Source: a bacterium 1xD8-48 (lineage in GTDB: Bacteria > Bacillota > Clostridia > Lachnospirales > Lachnospiraceae). From it: 64,000 nt of DNA. Shown here one piece after another: positions 7,444 to 15,867 of this stretch. A model generated the notes under the pieces. It ran no database searches. It saw nothing but the letters and a program-made list of their open reading frames with translations, and had not been told where the DNA came from. Within the stretch, counting starts at the first letter, position 1, and each line of letters opens with the position of its first letter. The stretch is taken from assembly GCA_009917455.1 (NCBI GenBank), contig QZDS01000010.1, forward strand, positions 1-64,000. Reading direction: 5' to 3'. Made by a program: the position numbers and the translations under genes.

Positions 7444-8757
7444 ATGGCAAATAACAGCGGAGATATGGATAGAAAAATATACAGACATAAGCGCAGGGTG
7501 AGAAACCAGGCGATTGCTTATATAGTCCTTTTCATTATCCTTGTCGGACTGATTGTCGGAGGCGTTATAGGTGTCAGAAAAGTTATGCAGATAATTAACG
7601 ATAAAAAGCAGGCGCAGGAGCTTCAGAAGCAGTTGGAGGAGCTGTCCGAATCGGAAGATGACCAGGCCACGGTGGAGGCGCCTGTGGACGCGCCTTTGCC
7701 GGAGGAAGGAAATGTTGACTGGCTGGAGGAAATAGTGACACCGTATATTGCCGAAATGAATCTGGAGAGTAAGGTGGCGGGTCTTTTTATGATTACACCG
7801 GAAAAACTTACGGATACGGCAACAGTTATCAGAGCAGGCGATACCACGAGGGAAAAGCTGAGAGAATTCCCGGTGGGAGGCCTGATTTATTTTTCACACA
7901 ATATACAGGATGAGGCACAGCTTACGGAGATGCTTCAAAATACCCAAAACTTTCAGGGGCCTATGTTTCTTGGCATAGACGAGGAAGGCGGGATTGTAAG
8001 CCGGATTGCGGACAGCGGCCTTGCGGAGAATGTGGGGAGCGCGGCGGACATTGCCGCGTCAGGAGACGTCCAGGCGGCGCGGGACGCCGGTTCCGCTATA
8101 GGAGGATATCTTTCAAAATACGGATTTAACGTGGATTTTGCGCCGGTTGCGGACGTAATTGAGGAGGAAAATGCTTTTATCGGAGAGCGTTCTTTCGGCA
8201 GCGATACGGCTCAGACCGCATCTATGGCAGCGGCTTTTGTGGAGGGGATTCAGGGAAGCGGCGTCAGCGCCTGCATGAAGCATTTCCCGGGAATCGGCGA
8301 TACCACAGAGGACATGCACGACGGCAAAGTAAGCAGCGAAAAGACGATTGAAAATTTTACGGAGAAGGATTTCCCTGTCTATCAGGCCGGTATTGCCGCC
8401 GGGGTTGACTTTATAATGGTGAGCCATCTTTCCGTTCCGGGTGTCACGGGAGACGATACGCCCTGTTCTCTTTCAGAGAAAATGATTACGGAGATTTTGC
8501 GGGGGCAGCTGGGCTATCAGGGCATTGTAATTACGGACGCCATGGATATGAAGGCTATCACGGATTACTACGAGCCGGGCGAGGCAGCCGTGAAGGCGAT
8601 TGCCGCCGGGGCGGATATGATTTTAATGCCGGATGATTTTCAGGAGGCATATAACAGCGTTTTGGAGGCAGTAAATAACGGGACTTTGTCAGTGGCGCGT
8701 ATTGACGAATCGCTTCAGAGGATTTTCAGGGTGAAGCTTCGGGACAGGGTAGAGTGA
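7444..8757 (+). CDS. Glycoside hydrolase family 3, NagZ-like, membrane-anchored
   Basis: A 437-residue single-domain GH3 enzyme of the beta-N-acetylhexosaminidase (NagZ) kind, which removes GlcNAc from peptidoglycan fragments or glycans. A transmembrane segment lies at about residues 21-44, followed by an acidic linker to residue 85, so the catalytic domain is outside the cell. Key motifs: FLGIDEEGG near 177, and KHFPGIGDTTEDMH from K279, where NagZ proteins have KHFPGHGxxxxDSH; the acid/base histidine position (H about 291) is kept as DMH while the first loop His is Ile. FIMVSHLSVPG and GIVITDAMDM carry the nucleophile region. It has its own promoter and looks monocistronic. Substrate is not proven. 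Confidence 0.85.
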   Translation: MANNSGDMDRKIYRHKRRVRNQAIAYIVLFIILVGLIVGGVIGVRKVMQIINDKKQAQELQKQLEELSESEDDQATVEAPVDAPLPEEGNVDWLEEIVTPYIAEMNLESKVAGLFMITPEKLTDTATVIRAGDTTREKLREFPVGGLIYFSHNIQDEAQLTEMLQNTQNFQGPMFLGIDEEGGIVSRIADSGLAENVGSAADIAASGDVQAARDAGSAIGGYLSKYGFNVDFAPVADVIEEENAFIGERSFGSDTAQTASMAAAFVEGIQGSGVSACMKHFPGIGDTTEDMHDGKVSSEKTIENFTEKDFPVYQAGIAAGVDFIMVSHLSVPGVTGDDTPCSLSEKMITEILRGQLGYQGIVITDAMDMKAITDYYEPGEAAVKAIAAGADMILMPDDFQEAYNSVLEAVNNGTLSVARIDESLQRIFRVKLRDRVE

Positions 8758-9220
8758 GCCGGATATTTTTTATAAAAAGACGGGGCGCATGTGAAAAGGA
8801 TTTTTGCAGGAAAACAATGATGTGTCTGGCTGATTCAATACCATCATTTGTTGGCAAGGTATACTATTCACTTGACGCACCATCTTTTTGTCTGCCGGAA
8901 ATCACATCGGGAATTGACAGACAACGAGACATGCTGTTTAATGTGTGATGCTTTACAGTCAAAATATAGACGTTTTTAAACTGTCTTCAATTGTCTTCAA
9001 TATCTGAAAGGCAAAAAATAACGGAAATTTCCTGCATGAGCTGCCTGGCCGCTGGTGTTTGTCCGGAGGGAGTTCAAATAGATTTCCTACATCCTGGCCG
9101 GCCTTCCCCCATATGGACTTATAAATTTGACTTAAAAAGCAGCCTTTCTTATGGGTTACGGAAGCTGATTTCAAATGCTTTAGAGGACAAAATACCAGTG
9201 TGATTCAAAATGATTCAAAA
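8758..9220. other. Intergenic region without a supported gene
   Basis: About 460 bases between the NagZ-like gene and the tRNA-Gly terminator. Short open frames on both strands (about 8754-8948, 8959-9174, 8991-9203) lack ribosome sites and recognisable families, and two of them overlap antisense. Two tandem repeats are visible: TGTCTTCAAT-like copies near 8984-9001 and TGATTCAAAA twice at 9201-9220. It may be a decayed gene or a dispersed repeat; I see nothing firmer. Confidence 0.4.
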
Positions 9221-9258
9221 ATTAAAAAACGGAAACGCTGTATTTTCAACGTTTCCGT
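9221..9258 (-). terminator. Terminator downstream of tRNA-Gly
   Basis: Inverted repeat ACGGAAACG (9229-9237) and CGTTTCCGT (9250-9258). Read on the minus strand it is followed by a long T run (complement of the A run at 9223-9228), so it ends the tRNA-Gly transcript. Confidence 0.75.
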
Positions 9259-9270
9259 ACTTTTTAAGAG

Positions 9271-9343
9271 AGCGCGAGACGGGACTCGAACCCGCGGCCT
9301 CGACCTTGGCAAGGTCGCGCTCCACCAACTGAGCCACTCGCGC
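9271..9343 (-). tRNA. tRNA-Gly (anticodon GCC)
   Basis: The minus strand folds as a 73-nt tRNA: acceptor GCGCGAG pairing with CTCGCGC, D arm, anticodon stem ACCTT/AAGGT around a loop with GCC, and T arm GCGGGTTCGAGTCCCGT. The anticodon GCC reads GGC/GGU glycine codons. The 3' CCA is not encoded. A promoter lies upstream and a terminator downstream on the same strand. Confidence 0.95.
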
Positions 9344-9374
9344 ATTTTGTTGCCGCATCCAACGGACAAGTAAT

Positions 9375-9403
9375 AATATACAATATGTCTTTTACTTTGT
9401 CAA
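9375..9403 (-). promoter_or_regulatory. Promoter of tRNA-Gly
   Basis: On the minus strand TTGACA (9403-9398) and TATATT (9380-9375) with a 17-base spacer, ending about 32 bases before the tRNA. Confidence 0.78.
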
Positions 9404-9506
9404 CTACAATTTTAAAATTTTTATAAAAATCGAAAAATAAACTTTTAATTTGCAAAATTTAGTTGTATATGCGGCTGAAAACGAATTTGCCCCCGGGAAA
9501 GCCGGC

Positions 9507-9540
9507 GGAAAAAATCGGCGGTCTGTGCCAGACCGCCGAA
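9507..9540 (-). terminator. Terminator after the DUF3892 gene
   Basis: Perfect 10-bp stem CGGCGGTCTG (9516-9525) with CAGACCGCCG (9529-9538) and a 3-base loop; on the minus strand it is followed by ATTTTTTCC. Confidence 0.82.
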
Positions 9541-9602
9541 AGTTTTGGGTAAAAGCTTCAAAAGCAAAATATTCCGGCTCACAGGATTTAAAGAGAAGCC
9601 TC

Positions 9603-9905
9603 TCAACCGGATACTGAGGGCAGATTCCCCAGGTTATTGTTTTCAGAGGCGTCAGGAAGGGATTTTAAATATTCGGTGTCCTTCCGGTGGGCAATGCCGA
9701 CGCCTTTGATGTCACCGTCCTTTGCCATGGCAACGCCTTCCTCCTTAGAGATTGTGGAGCCGTCGGACAACTGGTATCCGGTAATCCGCCCGCTGTTTTT
9801 GGTCAGGCCGATAATTTCCTTTGCATTACTTTTGGGCGCGGGGATATCGTCCAGCGTGTTTCTCGCCAGAGCTTCGTTCAGTGAATTTTTATCTATATCT
9901 TTCAT
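9603..9905 (-). CDS. DUF3892 domain protein
   Basis: A 100-residue cytosolic protein. Residues 38-95 match the DUF3892 pattern: ITGYQLSDGSTISKEEGVAM, then GVGIAHRKDTEYLKSLPDAS and NNLGNLPSV. The function of the family is unknown; it is common in Clostridia as a small stand-alone protein. Start supported by GGAGG (minus strand, 9917-9913), 7 bases before the ATG. It is monocistronic, with its own terminator, and divergent from the amino-acid operon that begins 255 bases away. Confidence 0.8.
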   Translation of the reverse strand: MKDIDKNSLNEALARNTLDDIPAPKSNAKEIIGLTKNSGRITGYQLSDGSTISKEEGVAMAKDGDIKGVGIAHRKDTEYLKSLPDASENNNLGNLPSVSG

Positions 9906-10041
9906 GTCATTGCCTCCATAAAAAATTTTTACAGGAATTAGGGTGCGCAGATGAAAAATTATTATACACTGTCGTAAATAACAGTTATCGGCAATCCGTA
10001 ATTAATTTTGAAAAGAGAATTGCATAAAAATAAAAAAAGTC

Positions 10042-10070
10042 TTGCCATAGATTTTTTCCTGTGATAAAAT
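10042..10070 (+). promoter_or_regulatory. Promoter of the hom-lysC operon
   Basis: TTGCCA (10042-10047) and TAAAAT (10065-10070) with 17 bases between, about 90 bases before the ACT-domain gene. The remaining leader up to 10160 shows no riboswitch that I recognise. Confidence 0.6.
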
Positions 10071-10160
10071 ATCTTCCGTTGGCAAACAAATGTCCACGCG
10101 AAGAGAACAAAACAGGGCAGGACAGCAAGGCGAAGCCGGGCAGCGGATGGGATGTGAATT

Positions 10161-10598
10161 ATGGGAAGCAGGTATTTTGTGGTAAAGGAGCAGGCCGTGC
10201 CTGAGGTGCTTTTGAAGGTGGTGGAGGCCAGGAAGCTCCTTGATACCGGAAAAGTTCATACGATTAACGAGGCGGCGGACCAGGTTGGCATCAGCCGCAG
10301 TTCCTTTTATAAGTATAAGGACGACATTTTTCAGTTTCACGACAATGCCCAGGGAATCACGATTACTCTGACGTTTCAGATGAAAGACGAGCCGGGGCTT
10401 TTGTCGGATGTACTGAAGGTTATCGCCGAGTTTAAGGCAAACATCCTGACCATTCACCAGAGCATTCCGATTAACGGGGTGGCGTCCTTAAGCCTTAGCG
10501 TACAGGTGCTTCCCACCACAGGCAATGTGTCGGAGATGCTTGAAACAATGGAGAGGCACAGGGGCGTCAGAAATGTAAAGATACTTGCAAAAGCATAA
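10161..10598 (+). CDS. ACT domain-containing protein (UPF0735 type)
   Basis: A 145-residue protein of the UPF0735/PheB-like ACT group. Residues 30-55 form a helix-turn-helix-like segment (TINEAADQVGISRSSFYKYK), followed by an ACT domain at about 68-145 (DEPGLLSDVLKVIAEFKANI). ACT domains bind amino acids. In Firmicutes this family sits just upstream of homoserine dehydrogenase, as here, so an amino-acid-sensing regulatory role for the threonine/methionine branch is a fair inference. Possible DNA binding is suggested only by the HTH-like part. First gene of the operon. Confidence 0.85.
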   Translation: MGSRYFVVKEQAVPEVLLKVVEARKLLDTGKVHTINEAADQVGISRSSFYKYKDDIFQFHDNAQGITITLTFQMKDEPGLLSDVLKVIAEFKANILTIHQSIPINGVASLSLSVQVLPTTGNVSEMLETMERHRGVRNVKILAKA

Positions 10599-10631
10599 AG
10601 CGGCAGACAAAGGAATACTGGAAGTGCGTCT

Positions 10632-10650
10632 GCGGAACTGGAACAGGAGG
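10632..10650 (+). promoter_or_regulatory. hom leader: GCGGAACTG motif plus ribosome site
   Basis: GCGGAACTGGAA (10632-10643) followed by AGGAGG (10645-10650); the motif begins 24 bases before the hom ATG, the same distance as before glyA. A GCAGAC/GTCTGC inverted repeat (about 10604 and 10628) lies just upstream. Confidence 0.5.
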
Positions 10651-10655
10651 ACAAC

Positions 10656-11855
10656 ATGATACAGGTAGCGGTAATGGGATACGGCACGGTAGGCGGCGGC
10701 GTCGTGGAAGTAATCGAAAAAAATAAAGAAGAAATCAACAAAAAGTCAGGCGAGCCGATTAACATTAAATATATACTGGATTTACGGGATTTCCCCGGAG
10801 ACCCTTATGCGGACAAAATCACTCACGATGTGGAGGAGATTTTAAACGATTCGGAAGTAAAGATTATCTGTGAAACCATGGGAGGCCTTAAGCCGGCTTA
10901 TGATTTCACCAAAAGGGCGCTTCTTTCGGGGAAAAGCGTCTGCACCTCCAACAAGGAGCTGGTAGCGGCTTATGGACCGGAGCTGATTAAGATAGCCCAT
11001 GAAAACAACTGTAATTATCTTTTCGAGGCCAGCGTGGGCGGAGGGATTCCGATTATCCGTCCTCTCAACTACTCGCTGACAGCGGAAAAGATTGACGCTA
11101 TCACAGGGATTTTAAACGGAACCACTAATTATATTCTGTCTAAAATGGAAAAGGACGGCGCCTGTTATGACGAGGTTCTGAAGGAAGCCCAGGACAAGGG
11201 CTACGCGGAGCGGAACCCGGAAGCGGATGTGGAGGGCTATGACGCCTGCCGCAAGATTGCAATTCTGTCTTCCCTTATGTGCGGAAAGACCATGAAATAT
11301 CAGGATATTTACACGGAAGGAATCACGAAAATCACCACAACGGATTTTGCATACGCCCATGCCGGCGGAAAGACCATCAAGCTTCTTGCCTTAAGCAGGG
11401 AGAAAGACGGAAAATATTATGCCATGGTAGCGCCCTTCATGATTAGCAAGTCCCATCCTCTTTACATGGTAAACGGGGTGTTTAACGCGGTCTGCGTCCA
11501 TGGAAATATGCTGGGAGATTCCATGTACTACGGGCGGGGAGCGGGAAAGCTTCCCACAGCCAGTGCGGTGGTATCCGACGTGGTTGACTGCGCAAGGCAC
11601 ATCGGCAAGGTGATTATGTGCTTCTGGGACGCGGAAGAAGTGGCGCTTACAGGCATTGACAGAACAAGCCGGAGATTTTTTGTCAGAGTGCCTCTGGAAA
11701 AGGAAAAAGAAGCGATTCATATGTTTGAAAAGGTAAGTGTTATCGAGGCGGACGTACCGGGAGAATTCGGATTTATCACGGATGAAATGACGGAAGCGGA
11801 GTTTAACGAAAAGGCCGGAAAACTGGGAATTATCAGCCGCATCAGAGTGGAATAA
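10656..11855 (+). CDS. hom: Homoserine dehydrogenase
   Basis: NAD(P)H-dependent enzyme reducing aspartate semialdehyde to homoserine, the branch to threonine and methionine. The 399-residue protein starts with the Rossmann motif VMGYGTVGGGV (residues 4-14); the catalytic domain contains EASVGGGIPIIRPL and ILNGTTNYIL. The last 55-60 residues form a short ACT-like domain (RRFFVRVPLEKEKEAIHMFE), shorter than in the 430-residue Bacillus type. Strong AGGAGG ribosome site. It lies between the ACT regulator and the PGM-like kinase. Confident call. Confidence 0.95.
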   Translation: MIQVAVMGYGTVGGGVVEVIEKNKEEINKKSGEPINIKYILDLRDFPGDPYADKITHDVEEILNDSEVKIICETMGGLKPAYDFTKRALLSGKSVCTSNKELVAAYGPELIKIAHENNCNYLFEASVGGGIPIIRPLNYSLTAEKIDAITGILNGTTNYILSKMEKDGACYDEVLKEAQDKGYAERNPEADVEGYDACRKIAILSSLMCGKTMKYQDIYTEGITKITTTDFAYAHAGGKTIKLLALSREKDGKYYAMVAPFMISKSHPLYMVNGVFNAVCVHGNMLGDSMYYGRGAGKLPTASAVVSDVVDCARHIGKVIMCFWDAEEVALTGIDRTSRRFFVRVPLEKEKEAIHMFEKVSVIEADVPGEFGFITDEMTEAEFNEKAGKLGIISRIRVE

Positions 11856-11879
11856 GAAAGAGTGGGAAAAGAGGAAGCT

Positions 11880-13088
11880 ATGTCGGAAAGAAAATATATT
11901 GTGGTGCTTGGAGATGGTATGGCGGACGAGCCTGTAGCGGAGCTTGGGGACAAGACGCCCCTGGCATATGCCGACACGCCGGCCATGGACGGGATATGTA
12001 AAAAATCGGAAATCGGAATGGTGCAGACGATTCCCGACGGAATGAAGCCGGGGTCTGATACGGCCAATCTGGCGGTTCTGGGTTATGACCCGAAAATTTA
12101 TTATTCCGGGCGTTCTCCCCTTGAGGCGCTCAGCATCGGCGTACCCATGAAGGATACGGATGTGGCTTTTCGCTGCAACATTGTCACAATATCCGAGGAT
12201 GACGTTCCTTTTGAAAAAAAGACCATTATCGACCACAGCTCAGGGGAAATCAGTACGGAGGAAAGCACGGTTCTTTTGGAGGCGGTAAAGGCACAGCTTC
12301 AAAATGAAAGCTTCCGGTTTTATGCGGGCACCAGTTACCGGCATTGTCTGATTTGGAATCAGGGAAGGGTGATTGAACTTTCCCAGCCTCATGATGTTCT
12401 CGGGCAGGTTATAGGCCCTTATCTTCCCGAAAATGAAAATTTCCGTTGCATGATGGAGCGAAGTTATGATATTCTTGTGAATCATCCAATAAATATAGAA
12501 AGAAAGAAAAAAGGACTCCGGCCGGCAAACTGCTGCTGGTTCTGGGGAGCCGGAACGAAACCGGCGCTTTCTTCTTTTGCGGAAAAAACAGGCCGTAAGG
12601 GTATGATGGTTTCGGCGGTGGACCTTTTAAAGGGAATTGCTGTGGGAGCCGGAATGGGCGTGGCGCAGGTGGAGGGAGCAAACGGCGGTCTTCACACCAA
12701 TTATGAGGGGAAGGTTTTAGCGGCCATTGAGGCACTAAAGCAGGATTACGACTTTGTCTACATTCATGTGGAAGCCCCGGACGAGATGGGGCATCAGGGC
12801 AGCGTGGAAAAGAAGGTGCAGGCTATTGAGTGCCTGGATAAGAGGGTGATCGGGCCTTTGGTAAAGAAGCTTGATGCGGATGGTATTTCCTACCGGCTTT
12901 TGGTGATGCCGGACCATCCCACGCCAATCAGGGTGAGAACCCACACGGCGCAGCCGGTTCCTTATCTTTTGTATGACAGTGATTTTCCCGTTTCCTGCGC
13001 TTTAAGCTACAATGAAAAGGAGGCTGCCGGAAGCGGAAACTTTGTTTCGGCCGGTCATAAAATAATAGATAAGCTGTTTGAAAAATAA
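11880..13088 (+). CDS. Cofactor-independent PGM-like protein, probable homoserine kinase
   Basis: A 402-residue protein of the archaeal-type phosphoglycerate mutase (ApgM, alkaline-phosphatase superfamily) group. Metal-site motifs are visible: GDGMADEP near the N terminus, SDTANLAVLGYDP, HVEAPDEMGHQG and DHPTPIRVRTHTAQP. Start ATG 11880 is preferred to GTG 11862. Members that lie next to threonine genes, including a Bacteroides homologue with genetic evidence, act as homoserine kinases. Here it sits between hom and lysC and no GHMP-type ThrB is seen, so homoserine phosphorylation is the better guess than glycolysis. That assignment is inference. Confidence 0.85.
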   Translation: MSERKYIVVLGDGMADEPVAELGDKTPLAYADTPAMDGICKKSEIGMVQTIPDGMKPGSDTANLAVLGYDPKIYYSGRSPLEALSIGVPMKDTDVAFRCNIVTISEDDVPFEKKTIIDHSSGEISTEESTVLLEAVKAQLQNESFRFYAGTSYRHCLIWNQGRVIELSQPHDVLGQVIGPYLPENENFRCMMERSYDILVNHPINIERKKKGLRPANCCWFWGAGTKPALSSFAEKTGRKGMMVSAVDLLKGIAVGAGMGVAQVEGANGGLHTNYEGKVLAAIEALKQDYDFVYIHVEAPDEMGHQGSVEKKVQAIECLDKRVIGPLVKKLDADGISYRLLVMPDHPTPIRVRTHTAQPVPYLLYDSDFPVSCALSYNEKEAAGSGNFVSAGHKIIDKLFEK

Positions 13089-13116
13089 AATAGATTTTTA
13101 TGAGGAGATATTTGTT

Positions 13117-14436
13117 ATGAAAAAGGTAGTGAAGTTCGGCGGCAGCTCTTTAGCCAGCGCGGAGCAGTTTGCAAAGGTGCGGGACATCATTCTTGCAGAT
13201 GCGGAAAGGCGTTTTGTGGTGCCCTCAGCGCCGGGGAAAAGATTTCCGGAGGACACCAAGGTTACGGATATGCTTTACGAATGCTATCACATGGCGGAAT
13301 CCGGTCAGGATTTCCACAGGCTGCTTTCTGAAATTGCAGCCCGCTATCAGGAAATTATCGAGGGGCTTTCTCTTTCCCTTTCCCTGAAAGAGGAATTTGA
13401 AACCATTGAAAAGAATTTTAATGAGAAAGCCGGAGAAAACTATGCGGCTTCCCGGGGGGAATATTTAAACAGTATCATCATGGCGGCCTATCTTGACTTC
13501 CGGTTTGTGGACGCCGCCGAGGTTATCCGGTTTACGGATGAAGGCGATTTTGACGCGGAGCTTACCAACCGCATTTTGAGGGAGCGTCTTGAAACTGCGG
13601 ACCATGCGGTGATTCCCGGATTTTACGGCGCCTACGGGGATGGAAGAATCAAGACCTTTTCCAGAGGCGGTTCCGATATCACCGGTTCCATTGTGGCAAG
13701 GGCGGTAAAGGCAGACGTGTACGAAAACTGGACGGACGTGTCCGGCTTTCTGATTGCGGACCCCAGAATTATCGAGGAGCCGGAGGGGATTGACACCATT
13801 ACATACAGGGAGCTGCGGGAGCTTTCTTACATGGGAGCCAGCGTTCTCCACGAAGACGCGATTTTTCCTGTGAGAAGGGAAGGGATTCCCATCAATATCC
13901 GCAACACCAACAGGCCTGATGATGCAGGAACCTGGATTGTGGAGAGCACCTGTCAGAAGTCAAAATATGTGATTACAGGTATAGCGGGAAAGAAAGGGTT
14001 CTGCTCCGTAAATATTGAAAAGGCAATGATGAATTCCGAAATTGGATTTGGCAGGAAGGTGCTTCAGGCATTTGAGGACAGCGGGATTTCCTTTGAGCAT
14101 GTGCCCTCGGGAATCGATACCATGACGGTGTTCGTGCATCAGGATGAGTTCGCGGATAAGGAGCAGAAGGTGGTTTCCGCCATTCACCGGCTGGCCGACC
14201 CGGACAGTGTGGATATCGAGGCCGACCTTGCCCTCGTGGCAGTAGTGGGGCGCGGCATGAAGTCCACCAGAGGAACGGCGGGGCGTATTTTTTCCGCGCT
14301 GGCTCATGCGAATGTGAACGTAAAGATGATTGACCAGGGCTCCAGCGAGCTGAATATTATCATCGGCGTGGCCAACGAGGACTTCGAGGCGGCGATTAAG
14401 GCGATTTATACGATTTTTGTGATTGCTCAGTTATGA
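13117..14436 (+). CDS. lysC: Aspartate kinase
   Basis: First enzyme of the aspartate family pathway, phosphorylating aspartate. A 439-residue protein with the kinase motif KKVVKFGGSSLASAEQF at the N terminus, GFYGAYGDGRIKTFSRGGSD in the middle and two C-terminal ACT repeats (ITGIAGKKGFCSVNIEK; LALVAVVGRGMKSTRG) that usually mediate feedback by lysine or threonine. Start ATG 13117 follows GAGGAGATATTTGTT; an in-frame start at 13078 overlaps the previous gene and lacks a good site. Last gene of the operon. Single-function kinase, not fused to Hom. Confidence 0.95.
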   Translation: MKKVVKFGGSSLASAEQFAKVRDIILADAERRFVVPSAPGKRFPEDTKVTDMLYECYHMAESGQDFHRLLSEIAARYQEIIEGLSLSLSLKEEFETIEKNFNEKAGENYAASRGEYLNSIIMAAYLDFRFVDAAEVIRFTDEGDFDAELTNRILRERLETADHAVIPGFYGAYGDGRIKTFSRGGSDITGSIVARAVKADVYENWTDVSGFLIADPRIIEEPEGIDTITYRELRELSYMGASVLHEDAIFPVRREGIPINIRNTNRPDDAGTWIVESTCQKSKYVITGIAGKKGFCSVNIEKAMMNSEIGFGRKVLQAFEDSGISFEHVPSGIDTMTVFVHQDEFADKEQKVVSAIHRLADPDSVDIEADLALVAVVGRGMKSTRGTAGRIFSALAHANVNVKMIDQGSSELNIIIGVANEDFEAAIKAIYTIFVIAQL

Positions 14437-14539
14437 AAGGATTCTCGCAACAAAGGTATATGCGGTCCGTTATAAAATGCTTTTGGAAGCGCCAAAAAAG
14501 TTTCTGAAATTTTATTTTTGAAATTCTATTTCTGCGTAC

Positions 14540-14568
14540 TTGACAAAGTTCTGATTTTATAATAATAT
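14540..14568 (+). promoter_or_regulatory. Promoter of tRNA-Arg
   Basis: TTGACA (14540-14545) and TAATAT (14563-14568) with 17 bases between, ending about 29 bases before the tRNA. Confidence 0.72.
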
Positions 14569-14596
14569 ATTTATTGTTGCAGATGAAGCAACACAT

Positions 14597-14670
14597 GTGC
14601 GCTTAGCTCAGCTGGATAGAGCGTTTGGCTACGGACCAAAAGGTCGGGGGTTCGAATCCTCTAGCGCACG
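14597..14670 (+). tRNA. tRNA-Arg (anticodon ACG)
   Basis: Folds as a 74-nt tRNA: acceptor GTGCGCT pairs with AGCGCAC (14663-14669), D arm GCTC/GAGC, anticodon stem TTTGG/CCAAA around loop CTACGGA, T arm GGGGGTTCGAATCCTCT. ACG is normally edited to ICG and reads CGU/CGC/CGA. CCA is not encoded. A terminator-like hairpin follows. Confidence 0.95.
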
Positions 14671-14674
14671 TTAA

Positions 14675-14719
14675 AAAATGCGTATACTCACAATTGCCGG
14701 TGTGTATGCGCATATTTTG
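14675..14719 (+). terminator. Terminator-like hairpin after tRNA-Arg
   Basis: ATGCGTATAC (from about 14678) pairs with GTATGCGCAT (ending about 14713) with one G-T wobble, followed by ATTTTGG. A second hairpin with arms GCGAAAA and TTTTCGC follows at about 14727-14755. Confidence 0.55.
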
Positions 14720-14865
14720 GTAATGGCGAAAATGCTGACAGGCGGTGTTTTCGCTGATTTTATATGTGTTGGATTTGAAAGCTTTATGGAATGAGCATGA
14801 ACCGCTTGCTGTTCCGGTGATTTGCAATCCTGTTGGCGGCTTTCGCAGAAAGGCGGATTAAAAAG

Positions 14866-15753
14866 ATGAAAATACAATTTTTAAACGGCGGTCTGGCAAA
14901 TCAGGCTTTCCAATACATATTTGCAAGATATTTTGAGTTATCTCATCCGGGCGAAATGATGTTCATGGATGATTCATATTTTGCCCTTCATACCGTCCAC
15001 AATGGCTATGAACTGGATAAGGTATTTGGAATTAAAGCACATATGTTAAGCGAATGCTTTGATGATGAGGTATGGCAGTTTATCTTAGAGCAGCGCCGCG
15101 AAGGGAAAAGTGTTCCGCAGATTTTGTGCGACAACGGGATGCCTTTTTTTATGTTATCTGAAGTGGGGGAAAACCACAAATCTTTCAATCCTTTTAATGG
15201 AAAAGTCGTATCCATTCCGTGTAATCAATATTTCCCGCAGATTCTGAATACTTCAGAGGATATTTATTATCATGGCTACTGGATTAATAAACAATGGTTT
15301 GAACGCTATAAAAGCGTTTTTCTGGAAGAATTTCAATTTCCGCCAATTATGGAGGAACATAATAAATATTACATGGACAAAATTCAGACTTCCGATTCTG
15401 TATCCATGCATATCAGAAGAGGCGATTACGTTACTCTGGGGTGGGAACAGCCTTTGGAAATACAAAGAAAGCTTATAGAAGAATTTGTGAAGTTACAGTC
15501 AGACAGTGGCTCGCTTTTTGTATTTTCGGATGATATTGAATGGTGTAAGGAGCATCAGGAGCAAATCGGATTAAACCGCTTTGCACATACTTATTTTGTC
15601 GCGGGCAACAGCAACGGGATGAACTATCGGGACTTACAGCTCATGAGCCAATGTAAATCCATGATTATGTCAAACAGTGCATTTTGCTATTTGGCTGTAT
15701 TGTTAAATACAAAAAAACAGTTTGTTTTAAATCCTACAAACAGAGAAGTATGA
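14866..15753 (+). CDS. Alpha-1,2-fucosyltransferase-like glycosyltransferase (GT11)
   Basis: A 295-residue GT11-type enzyme that would transfer fucose from GDP-fucose to a surface glycan. The N terminus MKIQFLNGGLANQAFQYIFA matches the family's GGLGNQMFQY signature; the GDP-fucose motif HIRRGDY is present (near residue 190), as are FSDDIEWCK and the late SNSAFCYLAVLLN motif, which is degenerate relative to SNSSFSWWGAWLN. Start ATG 14866 follows GAAAGGCGG. The gene is visibly more AT-rich than its neighbours, stands alone just after a tRNA-Arg and has no capsule genes around it, which suggests horizontal gain. The altered final motif leaves activity uncertain. Confidence 0.8.
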   Translation: MKIQFLNGGLANQAFQYIFARYFELSHPGEMMFMDDSYFALHTVHNGYELDKVFGIKAHMLSECFDDEVWQFILEQRREGKSVPQILCDNGMPFFMLSEVGENHKSFNPFNGKVVSIPCNQYFPQILNTSEDIYYHGYWINKQWFERYKSVFLEEFQFPPIMEEHNKYYMDKIQTSDSVSMHIRRGDYVTLGWEQPLEIQRKLIEEFVKLQSDSGSLFVFSDDIEWCKEHQEQIGLNRFAHTYFVAGNSNGMNYRDLQLMSQCKSMIMSNSAFCYLAVLLNTKKQFVLNPTNREV

Positions 15754-15867
15754 TAAAGATTCTGCCGTTTTCCATCTTTCAGATAACGGACATAATTTGT
15801 TTTTATACTTATATTAGACATTACGAAAGAATAAAATCCCGCCTTTTTGCAGAAAATAATTTTTTAG

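Noticed and set aside
8754-9203. Short open frames on both strands between the NagZ-like gene and tRNA-Gly
   Set aside because: No ribosome sites, no recognisable family, and two of them are antisense to each other. Kept only as an unexplained intergenic region.
11391-12236. Long antisense open frame opposite hom and the PGM-like gene
   Set aside because: Lies opposite two clear genes, has no ribosome site and no family resemblance. Similar antisense frames opposite oppA and oppC were rejected for the same reason.
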